Below are positions 53,068 to 63,167 of a DNA stretch of 64,000 bases, in pieces. The position numbers and the translations under genes were made by a program. The stretch's first letter is position 1, and the number at the start of each line of letters is the position of its first letter. The DNA is from Thermoplasmatota archaeon. GTDB taxonomy: Archaea; Thermoplasmatota; Thermoplasmata; Thermoplasmatales; GCA-001856825. The DNA is taken from the NCBI GenBank assembly GCA_023381415.1, contig JAMCUN010000019.1, positions 38,039 through 102,038 on the forward strand. The letters are read 5' to 3'. Under the pieces are notes generated by a model that was not told the origin of the DNA, made no database searches, and saw nothing but the letters and a program-made list of their open reading frames with translations.

Positions 53068-53652
53068 CTAATTGACCACTATTTCTCCGTACATTCCTTC
53101 AGATGCATGTCCTGGATATGTGCATAGATACCAGTAAGTTCCGTTGTTCGAAAAATCATAGCTGACATTGACAAAAGCGTAGCGTCCTGAACTCTGAGGT
53201 GGAAGGTAGCTCATCATGTATCCATAACTGTTGTTGAAACTATAGAAGCCGTTCATCATTCCGCCGAAATTGTTGTAATACGGGGGGGCTTCGTTAGTGA
53301 CTACAAAGTTATGATAAGCATCTGTATCAACGTTTATTGCGATGAATTTTACTATGATCCCGTGTTTGATCTCTAGCTTAGGGTTGACTTCTCCGAGGAT
53401 CGAGAAGCTGTACATGCTTGCATTTGCATTCATAGGTCCCAGCTCTACTGGGATAGTGGCGCTTGCATTGATGTATATGACCCTGTCTCCGATATTTACA
53501 CCGTGGGGAGGCGCTGTCAATTTGCCCAATTCTGATGACCCGATAGTTGAAATAGAGTTGCCGCTGAGATTATTCTCCTTTGCTTCATAGACGACTACTA
53601 TGGAAAGAATTAGAACCAAGACGATCCCAATGGTCATATATCTACCGCGCAT
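53068..53652 (-). CDS. Exported type I copper protein (sulfocyanin/rusticyanin-like cupredoxin)
   Basis: The 194-residue protein has an N-terminal TM/signal anchor (about 6-23) and a cupredoxin domain. Copper ligands fit H114 (DAYHNFVV), C177, H182 and M187 in WYLCTYPGHASEGMYGEIVV, the blue-copper spacing of sulfocyanin and rusticyanin. It would carry electrons outside the membrane in acidophilic respiration, possibly linked to iron or sulfur oxidation. It is close to the DoxX-like gene, supporting that theme. Confidence 0.88.
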   Translation of the reverse strand: MRGRYMTIGIVLVLILSIVVVYEAKENNLSGNSISTIGSSELGKLTAPPHGVNIGDRVIYINASATIPVELGPMNANASMYSFSILGEVNPKLEIKHGIIVKFIAINVDTDAYHNFVVTNEAPPYYNNFGGMMNGFYSFNNSYGYMMSYLPPQSSGRYAFVNVSYDFSNNGTYWYLCTYPGHASEGMYGEIVVN

Positions 53653-54149
53653 TCTCTATCAACTACTCCCTTCGTATGATTCTTCATTCTCTCTTTCATC
53701 TTCAAATATCTTCATTTGGATACCTTGACCTGACAACAACGAGGCATACTAAAGCGTATTGTGTGCAGATCGCCTATTTCAACGAACATTTGCTACACTC
53801 CATCCAACCGATTATCCATTGCTCCCCCATTCATAGGGGCCAGTTCCACAGGCCGCCTCACATTGCGCCAGGTGAAGGTACCGCTAGAACTCAGGTATAA
53901 TGTACCTATCTCTCTGTATCAGACAATGACTGGTATGTTTACCAGTACTGAAGATCCATTTAGAATCGTGAAAGTGTTCAACACAACAGTCGACTGAACG
54001 TTTAGATGTTGCGGGACCAGTTCAAAGAAGTGTTCTCTCCAGGTGCAATCATACCATTAATAACTGTAACCTCATTTTCAATAGTACCTGTTTAATGAAT
54101 AACTCCAATGCTTGTTATCTCCTGTTCCCTTGAATTGGTATGAATTCTC
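53653..54149. other. Intergenic region with a decayed cupredoxin-like remnant
   Basis: On the minus strand, around 53795-53990, the frame reads PVELAPMNGGA after a beta-type stretch GTLYLSSSGTFTW with at least one TAG. This resembles PVELGPMNANA in the cupredoxin gene next to it, so a decayed paralogue is possible. No intact gene is present. Confidence 0.35.
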
Positions 54150-55131
54150 TTAAATTCCCTGTGTTTTTATGTCCTCTGATGAGCGCTTTTCACCATATTC
54201 CTTCATGATATTATGCCCTGTCTCATGTCAGATATTGCACCGGATGGATAACCGAACCTCTCCTTCACTTCTCTAAGTATGGAAAGTATGCTCTCTTAGG
54301 ATTCAGAGAAGCATTTCCTTGATCAGAGCGTGAATCCCGATATTGAATCCCAGACAACAACGATCATCGAGAACTCTGAGTCCGGAGTTCCTTCCATCTA
54401 CAATATCCAGGAATGCATGGATTCCCTTAGTTTCTCTGCATTCTCCTCGTGCGTCATAGAAAATATGTTCACAGCCATGTTGCTCAGATTCCTGACATGT
54501 GATTCAGATATTCCCACACCCATGTCACGGGAAATTTCTGAACAGCTCACACCATCTATGAATCTCTTCATTGCTGCATTGATCATCACTTCATTGGAAT
54601 AGGTGCAGTACGGACTGACAATGGAATCAAGTGCATCTGACCTGAAGATCTTCTTGTGATATCTGCATCTCTTTATTCGGTGCAGTGCGATGAACTCTCC
54701 CCATACAGTTTTCACTTTTCTCGTAACGGTCTTGTATACAAAAGGCCTCATGCCGCACTCCGGGCAGGAGGATAAGGGGGAGGTGAATGCGACTGTCTTC
54801 TCAGCCTTAAGAATACCCTCTTCAGTCTCAGATTGTTCTCAATTATTATCTTCGTTAAATTGGTTGTGTCATATTCAATCCCAAGCTTCTTCAGTATAGG
54901 GGAAACCTAGTCAACCCCTATGCCCTTCTTCAGCAGCCTCTGGATATAGGGCATCAGTTCCTCAGGTTCTATCTCTTTCTTGGAGTTTGGATCCTTTCCC
55001 AGGTATCCTACATACTTAGCTACAACCTTTCCCCTTATTCTCTTCACATCCACTAGTTCGTAGTATTCCTTTCCCCTCCTCTTCACTTTATGAGTTACCA
55101 GGGTCAAGTATATGTTAGGTAACATATACAC
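54150..55131 (-). pseudogene. Decayed transposase gene
   Basis: Separate frames line up along the minus strand: RGKEYYELVDVKRIRGKVVA at 55131-54907 (ends in TAG), SPILKKLGIEYDTTNLTK, then CPECGMRPFVYKTVTRKVKT with a zinc-ribbon start and IVSPYCTYSNEVMINAAMKR. Another piece is LDIVDGRNSGLRVLDD, ending in EKRSSEDIKTQGI. Frame changes occur near 54820 and 54780 and again near 54410. The parts read like one transposase of roughly 330 residues with an N-terminal zinc finger. Confidence 0.7.
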
Positions 55132-55588
55132 AACAAACTTTTCGCTACCAAGCTTTATCCGCAGAAAATCTAACAGAAAACAATTATCTATCTAACGGTA
55201 TATAATTGCCATAGTCTTGGAGATAGTTCCGTCTGATTGGGACAACGGATTACCACATAGAGCGCAGCAAATCATTCCTCAATCATTACACAAAGGCACG
55301 AGATATCGTTGCCACATTTCTAAACCTGAATGATCAAATCCCATCTGTTCAACGCATCACTTAGACAAAAGAAATCGCGCACTCCCTTTTTCCATTAAGT
55401 ACTTTAATTCCTAATTTCCATAAGGGAACAGACCAAAGAATAAAGATGATAGATTCCCTTCCCACCGAAGATTAAGCGGTTAAAACAGTCTATCCGGGGT
55501 TGTGGAAGTGACCTAGAAGTGGTCCTGCAGAGTCCCCAGCGTATATTTCAAATGTTGCGGCCAGTTCAAGGAAGATCCGGCGCGATGT
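55132..55588. other. Gene-free stretch in the degenerate region
   Basis: No frame or RNA fold is convincing here. A TATA-like ACGGTATATAATTG is at 55194-55207. Confidence 0.3.
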
Positions 55589-55960
55589 TTAAGTGACTTC
55601 GCTCAAACTATTATACGCAGTCAAGTGAGAAATTACGCATTTCTTTCCGTCCTTAAGGTCTGCCATCCTTAATGCATTCCTGAAGGCCAAGGCGTAGAAG
55701 TACGACCATATTCCGGCAAATATGAGTACCCAGAAGCGCAGGAATGCGACTGCAAAGCTTTGTTAGTACGGATGGTACTTGACTTCGGCATATGCAAGAT
55801 AAAATGAAGCGGGAATAGATATAATCGCACCAGGGACGACTTCCAGAATGACCTTTGTTCTCCTTTTAGGCGTTTTATCTTCTTGCAGCAGCATTATAAG
55901 AATACGCTGTAACTGGATAACGGGCAATACTGAATTCGAAATGCATTCCTTAGACCTCAT
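55589..55960 (-). pseudogene. Small membrane protein interrupted by one in-frame TAA
   Basis: The frame starts at the ATG at 55960 (MRSKECISNSVLPVIQLQRI) and reads 65 codons including VILEVVPGAIISIPASFYLA to TAA at 55763-55765. It continues in the same frame with VAFLRFWVLIFAGIWSYFY and ALAFRNALRMADLKDGKK to a stop at 55589. The two halves together make a 2-3-TM protein of about 122 residues. It overlaps the 3' end of the MFS gene by 11 nt, so it was probably co-transcribed. Confidence 0.55.
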
Positions 55961-57143
55961 CCGGCATCTCCAGTTTAGACCTGCCTAGCCACACGTTGAG
56001 GCCAACGTCCACCACTGAGAGTTCGAACATTATAAGGAAGACACCCGTCTATCCGATGTCCGTTATGAGGGATGATGTGACGAGCGGGCCTATCGCATCC
56101 GCAAAATTGGATATCAGTCCCATCCCGAAGGCTCCCCCGCTGACCTTGGCAATTAGGAACACGTTTCCTGGCAGTGCCCAGTAATTCGTCGGGAACATCA
56201 TAAGGAAACCGTTGACCACAGCAGCGCCCATCGGTGAATAGAAAGAATCGCGCCCTACCGTCACGATAAGGACGATCGCTATGGCCATCATCACTTCAGC
56301 GAAAGTCATAACCCTCAGTCTTGCCCTCAACACTTCCCTGTTCTCCCTTGAATTCCTTGACAATCGGTCCCCGAGGAAAGCACCGACGAAGGCTGCTATG
56401 AAGCCTGAAATGCCCCATCCAGCTACCAACAGGCTGGACTGTGAGACAGAATATCCTAGAAAAATGGAGCAAGAGGAAAGGTAGCCGCCGATGCTGAAGA
56501 GAGTCCGGGCCAAAGGTATCTGTATGGCGCCCATCACCCAAGTCATAGGGTTTTACGAGGCACTCTCATGCCTCTCGCTCTTTGTCTTCAGGAACTCACT
56601 TCTCTGCGAGGGGGATTCCTTCGCAAAAATGAAGTAAACTATCTCACCACCGAGCATCACTATTCCCGTTATGTAGTAGGACTCCTGCCAGGGGATTGAG
56701 TCAAGCGCAGATCCAAGGATGCTGCCGAATGCGCTTCCAAGGCTTATAGCCCCAAGTGTGAATGCAAGTGACTTTGCCCTCTCGCCTGGTGCAAACCATC
56801 CTTTGAGCAGTATCGAGAAGAGTGCAAGCATCATTATCATCAGCCCCTGGAGGAATCTGAAGATCACGATTACGAATAAGCTGTGGAAAGACGGTATGAG
56901 GAACTGGGGAACTATGAGAAATGCCTGCGCCACCAGCACCCCAGTTTTGAGCCTTGTGTCGAAAATACCCCCCTCCCCTAGAAAGAATGCTGCAAAGAGT
57001 CCTATGGAAAATGAATCTACCCCCAGTATGGTCAGCAGCCGGGGGTTCACGCCGATTTAAACAGCGATCCTGCCGGATACTATTCCGAAAGAAGTGAGGG
57101 ATACGAAACTCGTAGTCATCAGCAGACCTTCGATCCCTGCCAT
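55950..57143 (-). pseudogene. MFS transporter interrupted by three in-frame stop codons
   Basis: A single frame of 398 codons from ATG 57143 to TAA 55950 encodes a complete 12-TM MFS protein (MAGIEGLLMTTSFVSLTSF, RLKTGVLVAQAFLIVPQFL, GWFAPGERAKSLAF, VAGWGISGFIAAFVGAFLGD). It is cut by TAA at 57057-57059, TAA at 56553-56555 and TAG at 56049-56051, with no frameshift. The protein sequence is otherwise well kept. It resembles the MFS protein at 16.2-17.3 kb only in general fold. Confidence 0.75.
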
Positions 57144-57607
57144 CACCCGTCTGTAATAGGAAGAATGCTCGCTGCTCAATGTACCTTCATTTTTGCAACA
57201 TATTTAATGTGTGGTCCAATAACAGATGATTTCGAGAAACAGTATTCTTTGGCATCATGTGCCAACGACAGTCACGATCCATGCAACGACTTTTTCTGGA
57301 ATCGAGATGGATGCATAGGTAACGTTCGACAGGAGGGTCATAGATAACATTCTCAATCTCCAAGCATTAGAAAAGAACAAGATTCGGTTTCACAGGCTCT
57401 ATAGTCATTTCCCAGGTGGGGATGAACCGCATTGATTAATCAATAATATCCTGGTTAGATGCAAATCTCTCTCCGGGAGATGTATGCAGAAGAATGCCGG
57501 CATAAGAAGCGTTACTTCGTCTATGCTGCGTTAAACAGGGGCTTGGACATAATCAATAGCCGTGAAGCCTGCCTCAAGACTTTAATACCAGTCAAAGCTG
57601 AGCGGGT
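57144..57607. other. Intergenic region with the promoter of the methyltransferase
   Basis: No gene supported. CTTTAATAC (57580-57588) is a TATA-like box about 24 nt before the ATG at 57608. Confidence 0.4.
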
Positions 57608-58174
57608 ATGGAAATTGAGGGAAGGTATGTTCCCCCTGCGCTCCTAAACCTGCCCATAAGATCAATTTCGAGGAAGCCGATAAGAGTGATAAGGGAAAAC
57701 GTCGAAGAGGGTGACCAGGTAGTTGACCACGGGGCGGGGCCGGGATACTATACCGTAAAGATATCCCGCATTGTCGGGCCCAGGGGAGTCGTATATGCGG
57801 TTGAGCCGAACGAAGCCTCTCTAAATGCACTCAAGAGGAGGATGAGAAAACTTGGTATAAGAAACGTCATACCCGTCAAAGAGTCTGGTTCCCACACTCC
57901 GTCGATCAAAGACGAATCCATCGATTTCTTGTTTTCGAATCTAACATTATGCTGCTTGCCAGATCACTCCGGAGCGATTGACGAAATTAGGCGGGTCCTG
58001 AAGCAGGGTGCAAGTGCATTCATTTCCGTGAATACCTTCGGGTCAGCCGGGGACAGATATGCGGTAAACAAGGAAGAATGGAATGACCTTATGAAGGGAT
58101 TTAAAATACGGAAAACAGGCAACGACCTGATTGCGAGATGGGTGCTGGTCTCCAAACAAAGGGACGGGATGTAA
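57608..58174 (+). CDS. Class I SAM-dependent methyltransferase
   Basis: The 188-residue protein has motif I VVDHGAGPGYYTVKI, acidic motif II VYAVEPNE and motif IV FLFSNLTLCC, a UbiE/COQ5-like small methyltransferase. The substrate is unknown. The ATG is positioned by the upstream TATA-like box, suggesting a leaderless transcript. It lies intact in an otherwise damaged region. Confidence 0.85.
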   Translation: MEIEGRYVPPALLNLPIRSISRKPIRVIRENVEEGDQVVDHGAGPGYYTVKISRIVGPRGVVYAVEPNEASLNALKRRMRKLGIRNVIPVKESGSHTPSIKDESIDFLFSNLTLCCLPDHSGAIDEIRRVLKQGASAFISVNTFGSAGDRYAVNKEEWNDLMKGFKIRKTGNDLIARWVLVSKQRDGM

Positions 58175-58660
58175 ACAGAAACAAAGAAAACAGAAAAGAT
58201 AAAGGAATATGCATCGCTTAACCGACTAGTCGAAAAATTCTTTGAGAAAGGGGTGCAGTTTGAGGGCTATTCTGTTGAATGAAGCGGCACCACATGTTTC
58301 CGTTTGTCAAGTTCAAGCATATTGCCACCACAGGAGAGGTCTATTCAGAGCTCGTGCTTACCGAAAATGTGAGGGGAGCATGGGCCCCCTTTTCTGGGCC
58401 GGTGGAACGGAATGCACCCCGTTGGGTCCCCCCCACCGTTTCCCAGTGGACCTGGAAGTTTGGAAAATGGTGAAATGGGGATTCATGATTGGAATGCATG
58501 AGAGAAGAGCTTGAAGGGGAAGTAATAGTTTTTACAGGAGGTCCTCGTTCGTTACTGACAGTGAATTCACAGTTGACGGGGAGTACTCATCATTGTGAAT
58601 TGCAAGTAATTTGCATATAATTCTGAAAAATCATTTTTTTAAACTTGCGTATTCCCATAT
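58175..58660. other. Intergenic region with a possible gene scrap and a promoter
   Basis: The frame starting at 58279 reads MKRHHMFPFVKFKHIATTGE, SELVLTENVRGAWAPFSG and stops after 64 codons. It is not recognised and may be a fragment. TTTTTTAAACTT (58634-58645) is a TATA-like box for the next gene. Confidence 0.35.
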
Positions 58661-60187
58661 ATGAACAAAGCACTAACAGTAGCAATAATAATGATACTGG
58701 TTGCAGTTTCTGCTGGCTTCGCGTACGGTTATGCAAGCACCTCATCAGCACTATCTTCTGCAAACTCCAAAAATTCAATGCTCAACGGTGAGATATCAGC
58801 AGACAGCGGTAGTATTACACAGCTGAAAAGCGATTTAAGTCTCTACATTAACAACACGAAATTCTTGAATCAGGAAGTGAATAACAGTTCATCCCTTTCC
58901 GTACTTCAGAATGCATATGCACACTGGGATGGCATAGCAATCGAGAACTCTTCTCTTGTGATGTCTGAATACGTGACAAATTCGACTCTGCAGTGGATAG
59001 GTGGTCCCCTTTCTGGAAACTATTCCGGCGAATCTTCCATATCCGGAGTGTGGTCTAAGTTCTTCGCCCTGTGGAGCGCCGTGTGGTTCTACACACCTTC
59101 TCCGCCCTCAGTGAATATATCCGGCAGCAGTGGAACGGTAAATGCGGAGGTTCAATTTCTTCTGACATCCTACAAGACCCCGATGCAGGTTCAGTACCTG
59201 AACATATCCTACATGCTGAATTATGAGGAGTCAGCTGGTACGTGGTCAATTTCGCACGAAGTGTGGCATATAGTATCATCTGGGATAGTATCCTATCCTG
59301 CGTCACTCGTATCAGCACTGCAGTCGCAGAGCATAATGGGTGCAGCTTTCACACACTGGAATGACATTGCAATAGAGAACGTCTCGATGATAATGGCTGG
59401 TTATGCAAACAACGCCACGCTGGTGTGGATAGGAGGACCGCTGTCGGGGACATACAACTACAGCGAAATTCCAACCGTGTGGACAAAGTTCTCAAATCTG
59501 TGGAGTGCAGTCTGGTTCTATTCTGAGAACCCACCGGCCGTGAGTGAATCAAACGGAAATTATTACGTCAATTCGACTGTACAGTGGGTCCTGACCTCTT
59601 CTTCAACGCCCCTGCAGGTGAACAGCATAGTCACAAATTATTCTCTGGAATTCACGTCCGGCCCACAGCTCAAGATAGTGAAGGAAGTATGGCACATAAT
59701 CTCCGCTTCCCTGGTCTCATACTCATCGGCTTCCTACGAATCTCTTCAGGGATCGGCAATAGGGAATTCGGCCTTCTCGCACTGGAATGCAATTGCAATA
59801 GAGAATTCTACTCTAGTAATGGAAGAATACCTTAACAACTCGTCCCTCCAGTGGATAGGTGGAAAGCTGGCAGGAAACTACACTAACTACTCACAGATCG
59901 AAACAGTATGGAACAAGTTCTTCTCGATATGGAATGCAGTATGGTTCTATTCAGAAGCCCCGCCAGTGACAAATGCAACGGTATCGGGAGGAGTCGTGAC
60001 GGGTGGCACAGTGACTGCTGACGTGCAGTTCGTTGTACAGAGCGCATCGAATCTTTCACAGTTCTCCTACATAGACGTCGTCTACACGATCCACTACGCA
60101 TACGTGAACGGAAACTACTACATAGTATCGGAAACATTTGACAACGTTCAGTCGGGTACATTGAGTAACGTCGGGACTTTCACCTAA
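58661..60187 (+). CDS. Exported protein with three tandem NTF2/SnoaL-like domains
   Basis: The 508-residue protein has a signal peptide or anchor MNKALTVAIIMILVAVSAGF, a short coiled stretch (27-75) and three repeats at about 82-215, 220-352 and 361-505. Each repeat holds HW[DN][GDA]IAIEN, then QWIGG or VWIGG, KF..[LI]W[SN]AVWFY, and ends in EVWHI or SETFD. The W/F pattern resembles the NTF2/SnoaL cone fold, but family assignment is inference. There are many N-glycosylation sites. It is followed by a T-rich terminator. Confidence 0.78.
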   Translation: MNKALTVAIIMILVAVSAGFAYGYASTSSALSSANSKNSMLNGEISADSGSITQLKSDLSLYINNTKFLNQEVNNSSSLSVLQNAYAHWDGIAIENSSLVMSEYVTNSTLQWIGGPLSGNYSGESSISGVWSKFFALWSAVWFYTPSPPSVNISGSSGTVNAEVQFLLTSYKTPMQVQYLNISYMLNYEESAGTWSISHEVWHIVSSGIVSYPASLVSALQSQSIMGAAFTHWNDIAIENVSMIMAGYANNATLVWIGGPLSGTYNYSEIPTVWTKFSNLWSAVWFYSENPPAVSESNGNYYVNSTVQWVLTSSSTPLQVNSIVTNYSLEFTSGPQLKIVKEVWHIISASLVSYSSASYESLQGSAIGNSAFSHWNAIAIENSTLVMEEYLNNSSLQWIGGKLAGNYTNYSQIETVWNKFFSIWNAVWFYSEAPPVTNATVSGGVVTGGTVTADVQFVVQSASNLSQFSYIDVVYTIHYAYVNGNYYIVSETFDNVQSGTLSNVGTFT

Positions 60188-60209
60188 TTTTTTTTAATTT
60201 ATTTTTAAT
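60188..60209 (+). terminator. Poly-T terminator
   Basis: Immediately after the stop codon, the strand runs ATTTTTTTTAATTTATTTTTA, an archaeal-style oligo-T terminator without a strong hairpin. Confidence 0.6.
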
Positions 60210-60236
60210 AGTGGTGTTGATTACGATTAGGATACA

Positions 60237-60572
60237 ATGCAACTCTCTGGAGATCCGAACAACGGATTCGACATTGAGGACAGAGATGTCAGGAGACTAT
60301 TCCAGTATCTCTTCCTCTACTCAAGGGGTGGTGCATTGAGGAGCAGGATTGTCTTGATTTTGAGGGAAAGACCTAGAAACAAGAATGAGCTGAGCAATAT
60401 GCTAGGGGTGAACTACAGAACGGTTGAACATCACCTTTCCGTTCTTCTGAAGAACAAAATGGTAGAGGGGGATTTCAGGAAATATAACTCTCTCTTTTAT
60501 CTGAATGTGCGTATGGGTGGGTACATAGAACAATCGCTGAAGACGCTGGAGATGGTAGGAGGTTCAAGATGA
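60237..60572 (+). CDS. Winged-helix transcriptional regulator (ArsR-like)
   Basis: The 111-residue protein has a classical wHTH (LREERPRNKNELSNM-like: ILRERPRNKNELSNMLGVNY, RTVEHHLSVLLKNKMVEGDF). No metal-binding residues are visible. Its stop overlaps the next gene's ATG by 4 nt, forming a regulator-membrane protein pair, which suggests the membrane protein senses a signal for it. The ATG at 60237 has no clear RBS. Confidence 0.85.
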   Translation: MQLSGDPNNGFDIEDRDVRRLFQYLFLYSRGGALRSRIVLILRERPRNKNELSNMLGVNYRTVEHHLSVLLKNKMVEGDFRKYNSLFYLNVRMGGYIEQSLKTLEMVGGSR

Positions 60573-60856
60573 TTGGAATCTACTGGTTGGGGAATATAGC
60601 CATTGGCGCGGCTGAAGCCATAATATTCACGCTAATTGTTTTGATTACGGCCGAAACTTACAGGAAGACACACGCACAGGCTTCCAGAACACTTATCGCA
60701 TTTTCATCCCTCATGCTTCTTTACTCCCTTCTAGTTGTGGTTACGAGCGTCGTTTTTTCGTACAGATACGGGTCAGACGTGGCGCTTCCCCTGCTTGGAG
60801 TAAACACCATATCTTTGGTTGCGTTTATTGCGCTCTACTTGCTGATTTCGCAGTGA
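60569..60856 (+). CDS. Three-TM membrane protein coupled to the wHTH regulator
   Basis: The 95-residue protein has hydrophobic helices at about 4-24, 37-63 and 71-92, with few charges. Its size and coupling fit the small membrane partners often found with archaeal wHTH regulators. Not recognised by family. Confidence 0.6.
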   Translation: MIGIYWLGNIAIGAAEAIIFTLIVLITAETYRKTHAQASRTLIAFSSLMLLYSLLVVVTSVVFSYRYGSDVALPLLGVNTISLVAFIALYLLISQ

Positions 60857-61175
60857 GACCTTATGTGCGATGCAGGGGCATTTTAGATTATAGGGGTAAC
60901 TCTTTCAATAGTATCTCCTAATGAGAACTTACTGCTGCGAATAGGTTCTGGTAATTTATGAGATTTGTGGTTTTACATCAATATTCGGAACGGCATGAAA
61001 CTCTCTTGTACAACCCATTATTTGATTTTATTCTAAGGCTTTGATGGTGTAAGTAGGGGACTTCGTCCCGTGGCAGTGTGTAGAGTATGGATCCTTTTCA
61101 GATTCTTAATCGACGACACTTTTCAAAAAAATGAAATGCAAAAAAATAAAATCGAATTATAGCATTATTCCCGGC
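60857..61175. other. Intergenic region, short hairpin only
   Basis: A GGGAC-TTC-GTCCC hairpin is at 61057-61069. No other feature is supported. Confidence 0.3.
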
Positions 61176-62177
61176 TCATCTAACTTGCAAGTCAGTATTT
61201 CTTGGCCCACAGTCTTTCCACTTGGTCGATGTCGTTGTTACGTAATAGGCATTACCGATAGTGTTCGTACCCGGTGTACCTGGCGTCAAGTTGTTTTGTT
61301 CGCCCGTTGTGTATTCCATCTGTGTAAATGCGTTGGTTATTATGGGTGCGGATATCTGTACAGTGGTCGTCTCTGTAGTTGGATGTTTAAAGTCTGCTGT
61401 GCTTAAGCCACCACCCCCGAGAATGGTTCCACTTGCACTGGACCAATTGCCAAACAGACCATACTTGTCTGGTTGGTACACTAAGTAGCTGTATGTGTTA
61501 CTGGGGGACGAAATAACAAGTTGGCCCTCAATTTCGCTGTTCCCATAGGTTCCCGCTATGGAGTAACTTGTACTAGTAGAAAGGGTTTGGATAGGAAAAT
61601 AAACTGACGTGTTACTGTATATCTGGGCTGATCCATACACGTTGGTCACGTTCCAGATTCCAAATCTTGCAAATCGTTGTGTAGGTGAAGAGTTGTAAAT
61701 GTTGTTCTGTAACACGAATTGAATCCAGTCTCCAAGTCTATTGTTTCCAGTAAAGAAGTTGCTGTTCAACTGGACGCTCCACGCGTTTGAGCCCCATAAG
61801 TTATCGCTTTCCCCTGACGCTAATTGAGAAAAGCTAACCTGTACTACTGCATCATTTAACCCGTTGTTGCTGGCGTTCCCTCCTTCAACACCGTAAGTGT
61901 TTCCTTCCATAGGAACAGTCGCACTGGCTGGCCCCGACCCAGATACAGCGTTTATCTTAAACCACGGACCGTCATTTATACGCTCAAATGCTCCACTACC
62001 AGTCAAGTCAGGAATATTTGGCCATTGAATGGTAGTGATGTTAGGAAGTAAAGCAATAGAGGCATTCTATGCCGAAAGGGCTGATTGCGAGCTTGCTGCG
62101 AAAGTCGCTCCACTAAAATTCGATACAAACATAATCGCAGCTGCTACAAAGACAAAAACAAACAATTCTCTATTCAT
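61176..62177 (-). pseudogene. Beta-rich exported protein with one in-frame TAG after the signal peptide
   Basis: The frame from ATG 62177 reads MNRELFVFVFVAAAIMFVSN plus FSGATFAASSQSALSA, a clean signal peptide, then TAG at 62067-62069, then NASIALLPNITTIQWPNIPD and about 276 residues of strand-rich Ser/Thr/Asn sequence. Segments include WSVQLNSNFFTGNNRLGDWI and SVYFPIQTLSTS. Without the TAG it would be a normal secreted protein of about 330 residues. The mature part is also open from TTG 62006, but that would lack an export signal. It is disrupted, or it is read through. Confidence 0.6.
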
Positions 62178-62822
62178 AAAAGTCAAAACTAGTAGCTAAA
62201 ATTAACTTTCCGTAATGACTGTATATAGCAGATGGGGAAGTAAGTATTTTAGGTGAAAGAAGGCATACCTGCTCCGTTATCAGCCTTTTCTTAAGAGGAG
62301 TGCAATCACCTAGGCTGAACACATTAAGTAACACAAAAATAGAAAGGTGTATCAAGGAGGGATTTTATCATTCCCCAGAGAACCTATCTTTGCCCTTTCT
62401 TATCACTACAATGTTTACGGAATCGGTGATTTTATGGATTTAACAAAGATAGAGTGTAGAAACAGTAACATTACAAAGTCAGTTCTTCTTAGCTACGCTA
62501 GAATCAGGATAGCAGAGGGAATTTAGAATTTCGTAGTGATACTTTAGGGGAAACTCAGGAGAGAATAGTAGATTAGGAGTTAAAGTTAGATTCACGCCGA
62601 GACATCTGCAAGAATGTGGCCTCTCCATCAGTTTGTAAAATTCTAAATGAGTCCGTGTCGGATTCGTTCAAATAAGAAAATCTCTTATTGTCTCGTCCTG
62701 GTTCACCAATTACACATCAAATGTCCGCATCACGGATATGGAGCTACTGGATGTCCCCAAAAAAAGACACCGTGCCAGTAGGTTACTCCGAAGCTAGCCG
62801 TAAGCACAAACGAGATAGAAGC
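62178..62822. other. Intergenic region with no firm gene
   Basis: These 645 bases contain a 30-codon frame at 62434-62526 (MDLTKIECRNSNITKSVLLS then YARIRIAEGI) that could be a truncated gene start. Scattered transposase-like pieces may lie near 62700-62800, but none is convincing. Confidence 0.3.
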
Positions 62823-63101
62823 TTAAGCTTGAATGTGACCCCCAGCAACCCCACCTCCAGGAACGTTACGCGAAATAACCGGTGCCAGAACTGCAAAAAG
62901 AGTCACAACAATTATAAGAAGAATGACCATAGTAAAAGAATTCTTTCGCTTGCTTAAGAGCATTGAGTGGTTAAACCTTAACTCGTTGGTTCCATCAGCC
63001 TTGTCTATTTCGCTGCTCGTATCTAAGTCACTGGTAATTGGAATAAAAATGTTACGAAATAGTTTTCCAAAACGAGTTAATTGTGTTCTGTCAATAGGCA
63101 C
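62823..63101 (-). CDS. Small membrane protein with C-terminal TM helix
   Basis: The 92-residue protein has a soluble part of ~55 residues and one TM helix (about 58-78) before a Gly-rich tail NVPGGGVAGGHIQA. The topology suggests a tail-anchored protein. Function unknown. Confidence 0.45.
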   Translation of the reverse strand: MPIDRTQLTRFGKLFRNIFIPITSDLDTSSEIDKADGTNELRFNHSMLLSKRKNSFTMVILLIIVVTLFAVLAPVISRNVPGGGVAGGHIQA

Positions 63102-63167
63102 CCAGTTGACTTTCGTCCATATTGATGCAATAGCAGCGTCTATTATCGGATATGTGCTGTATATCAG

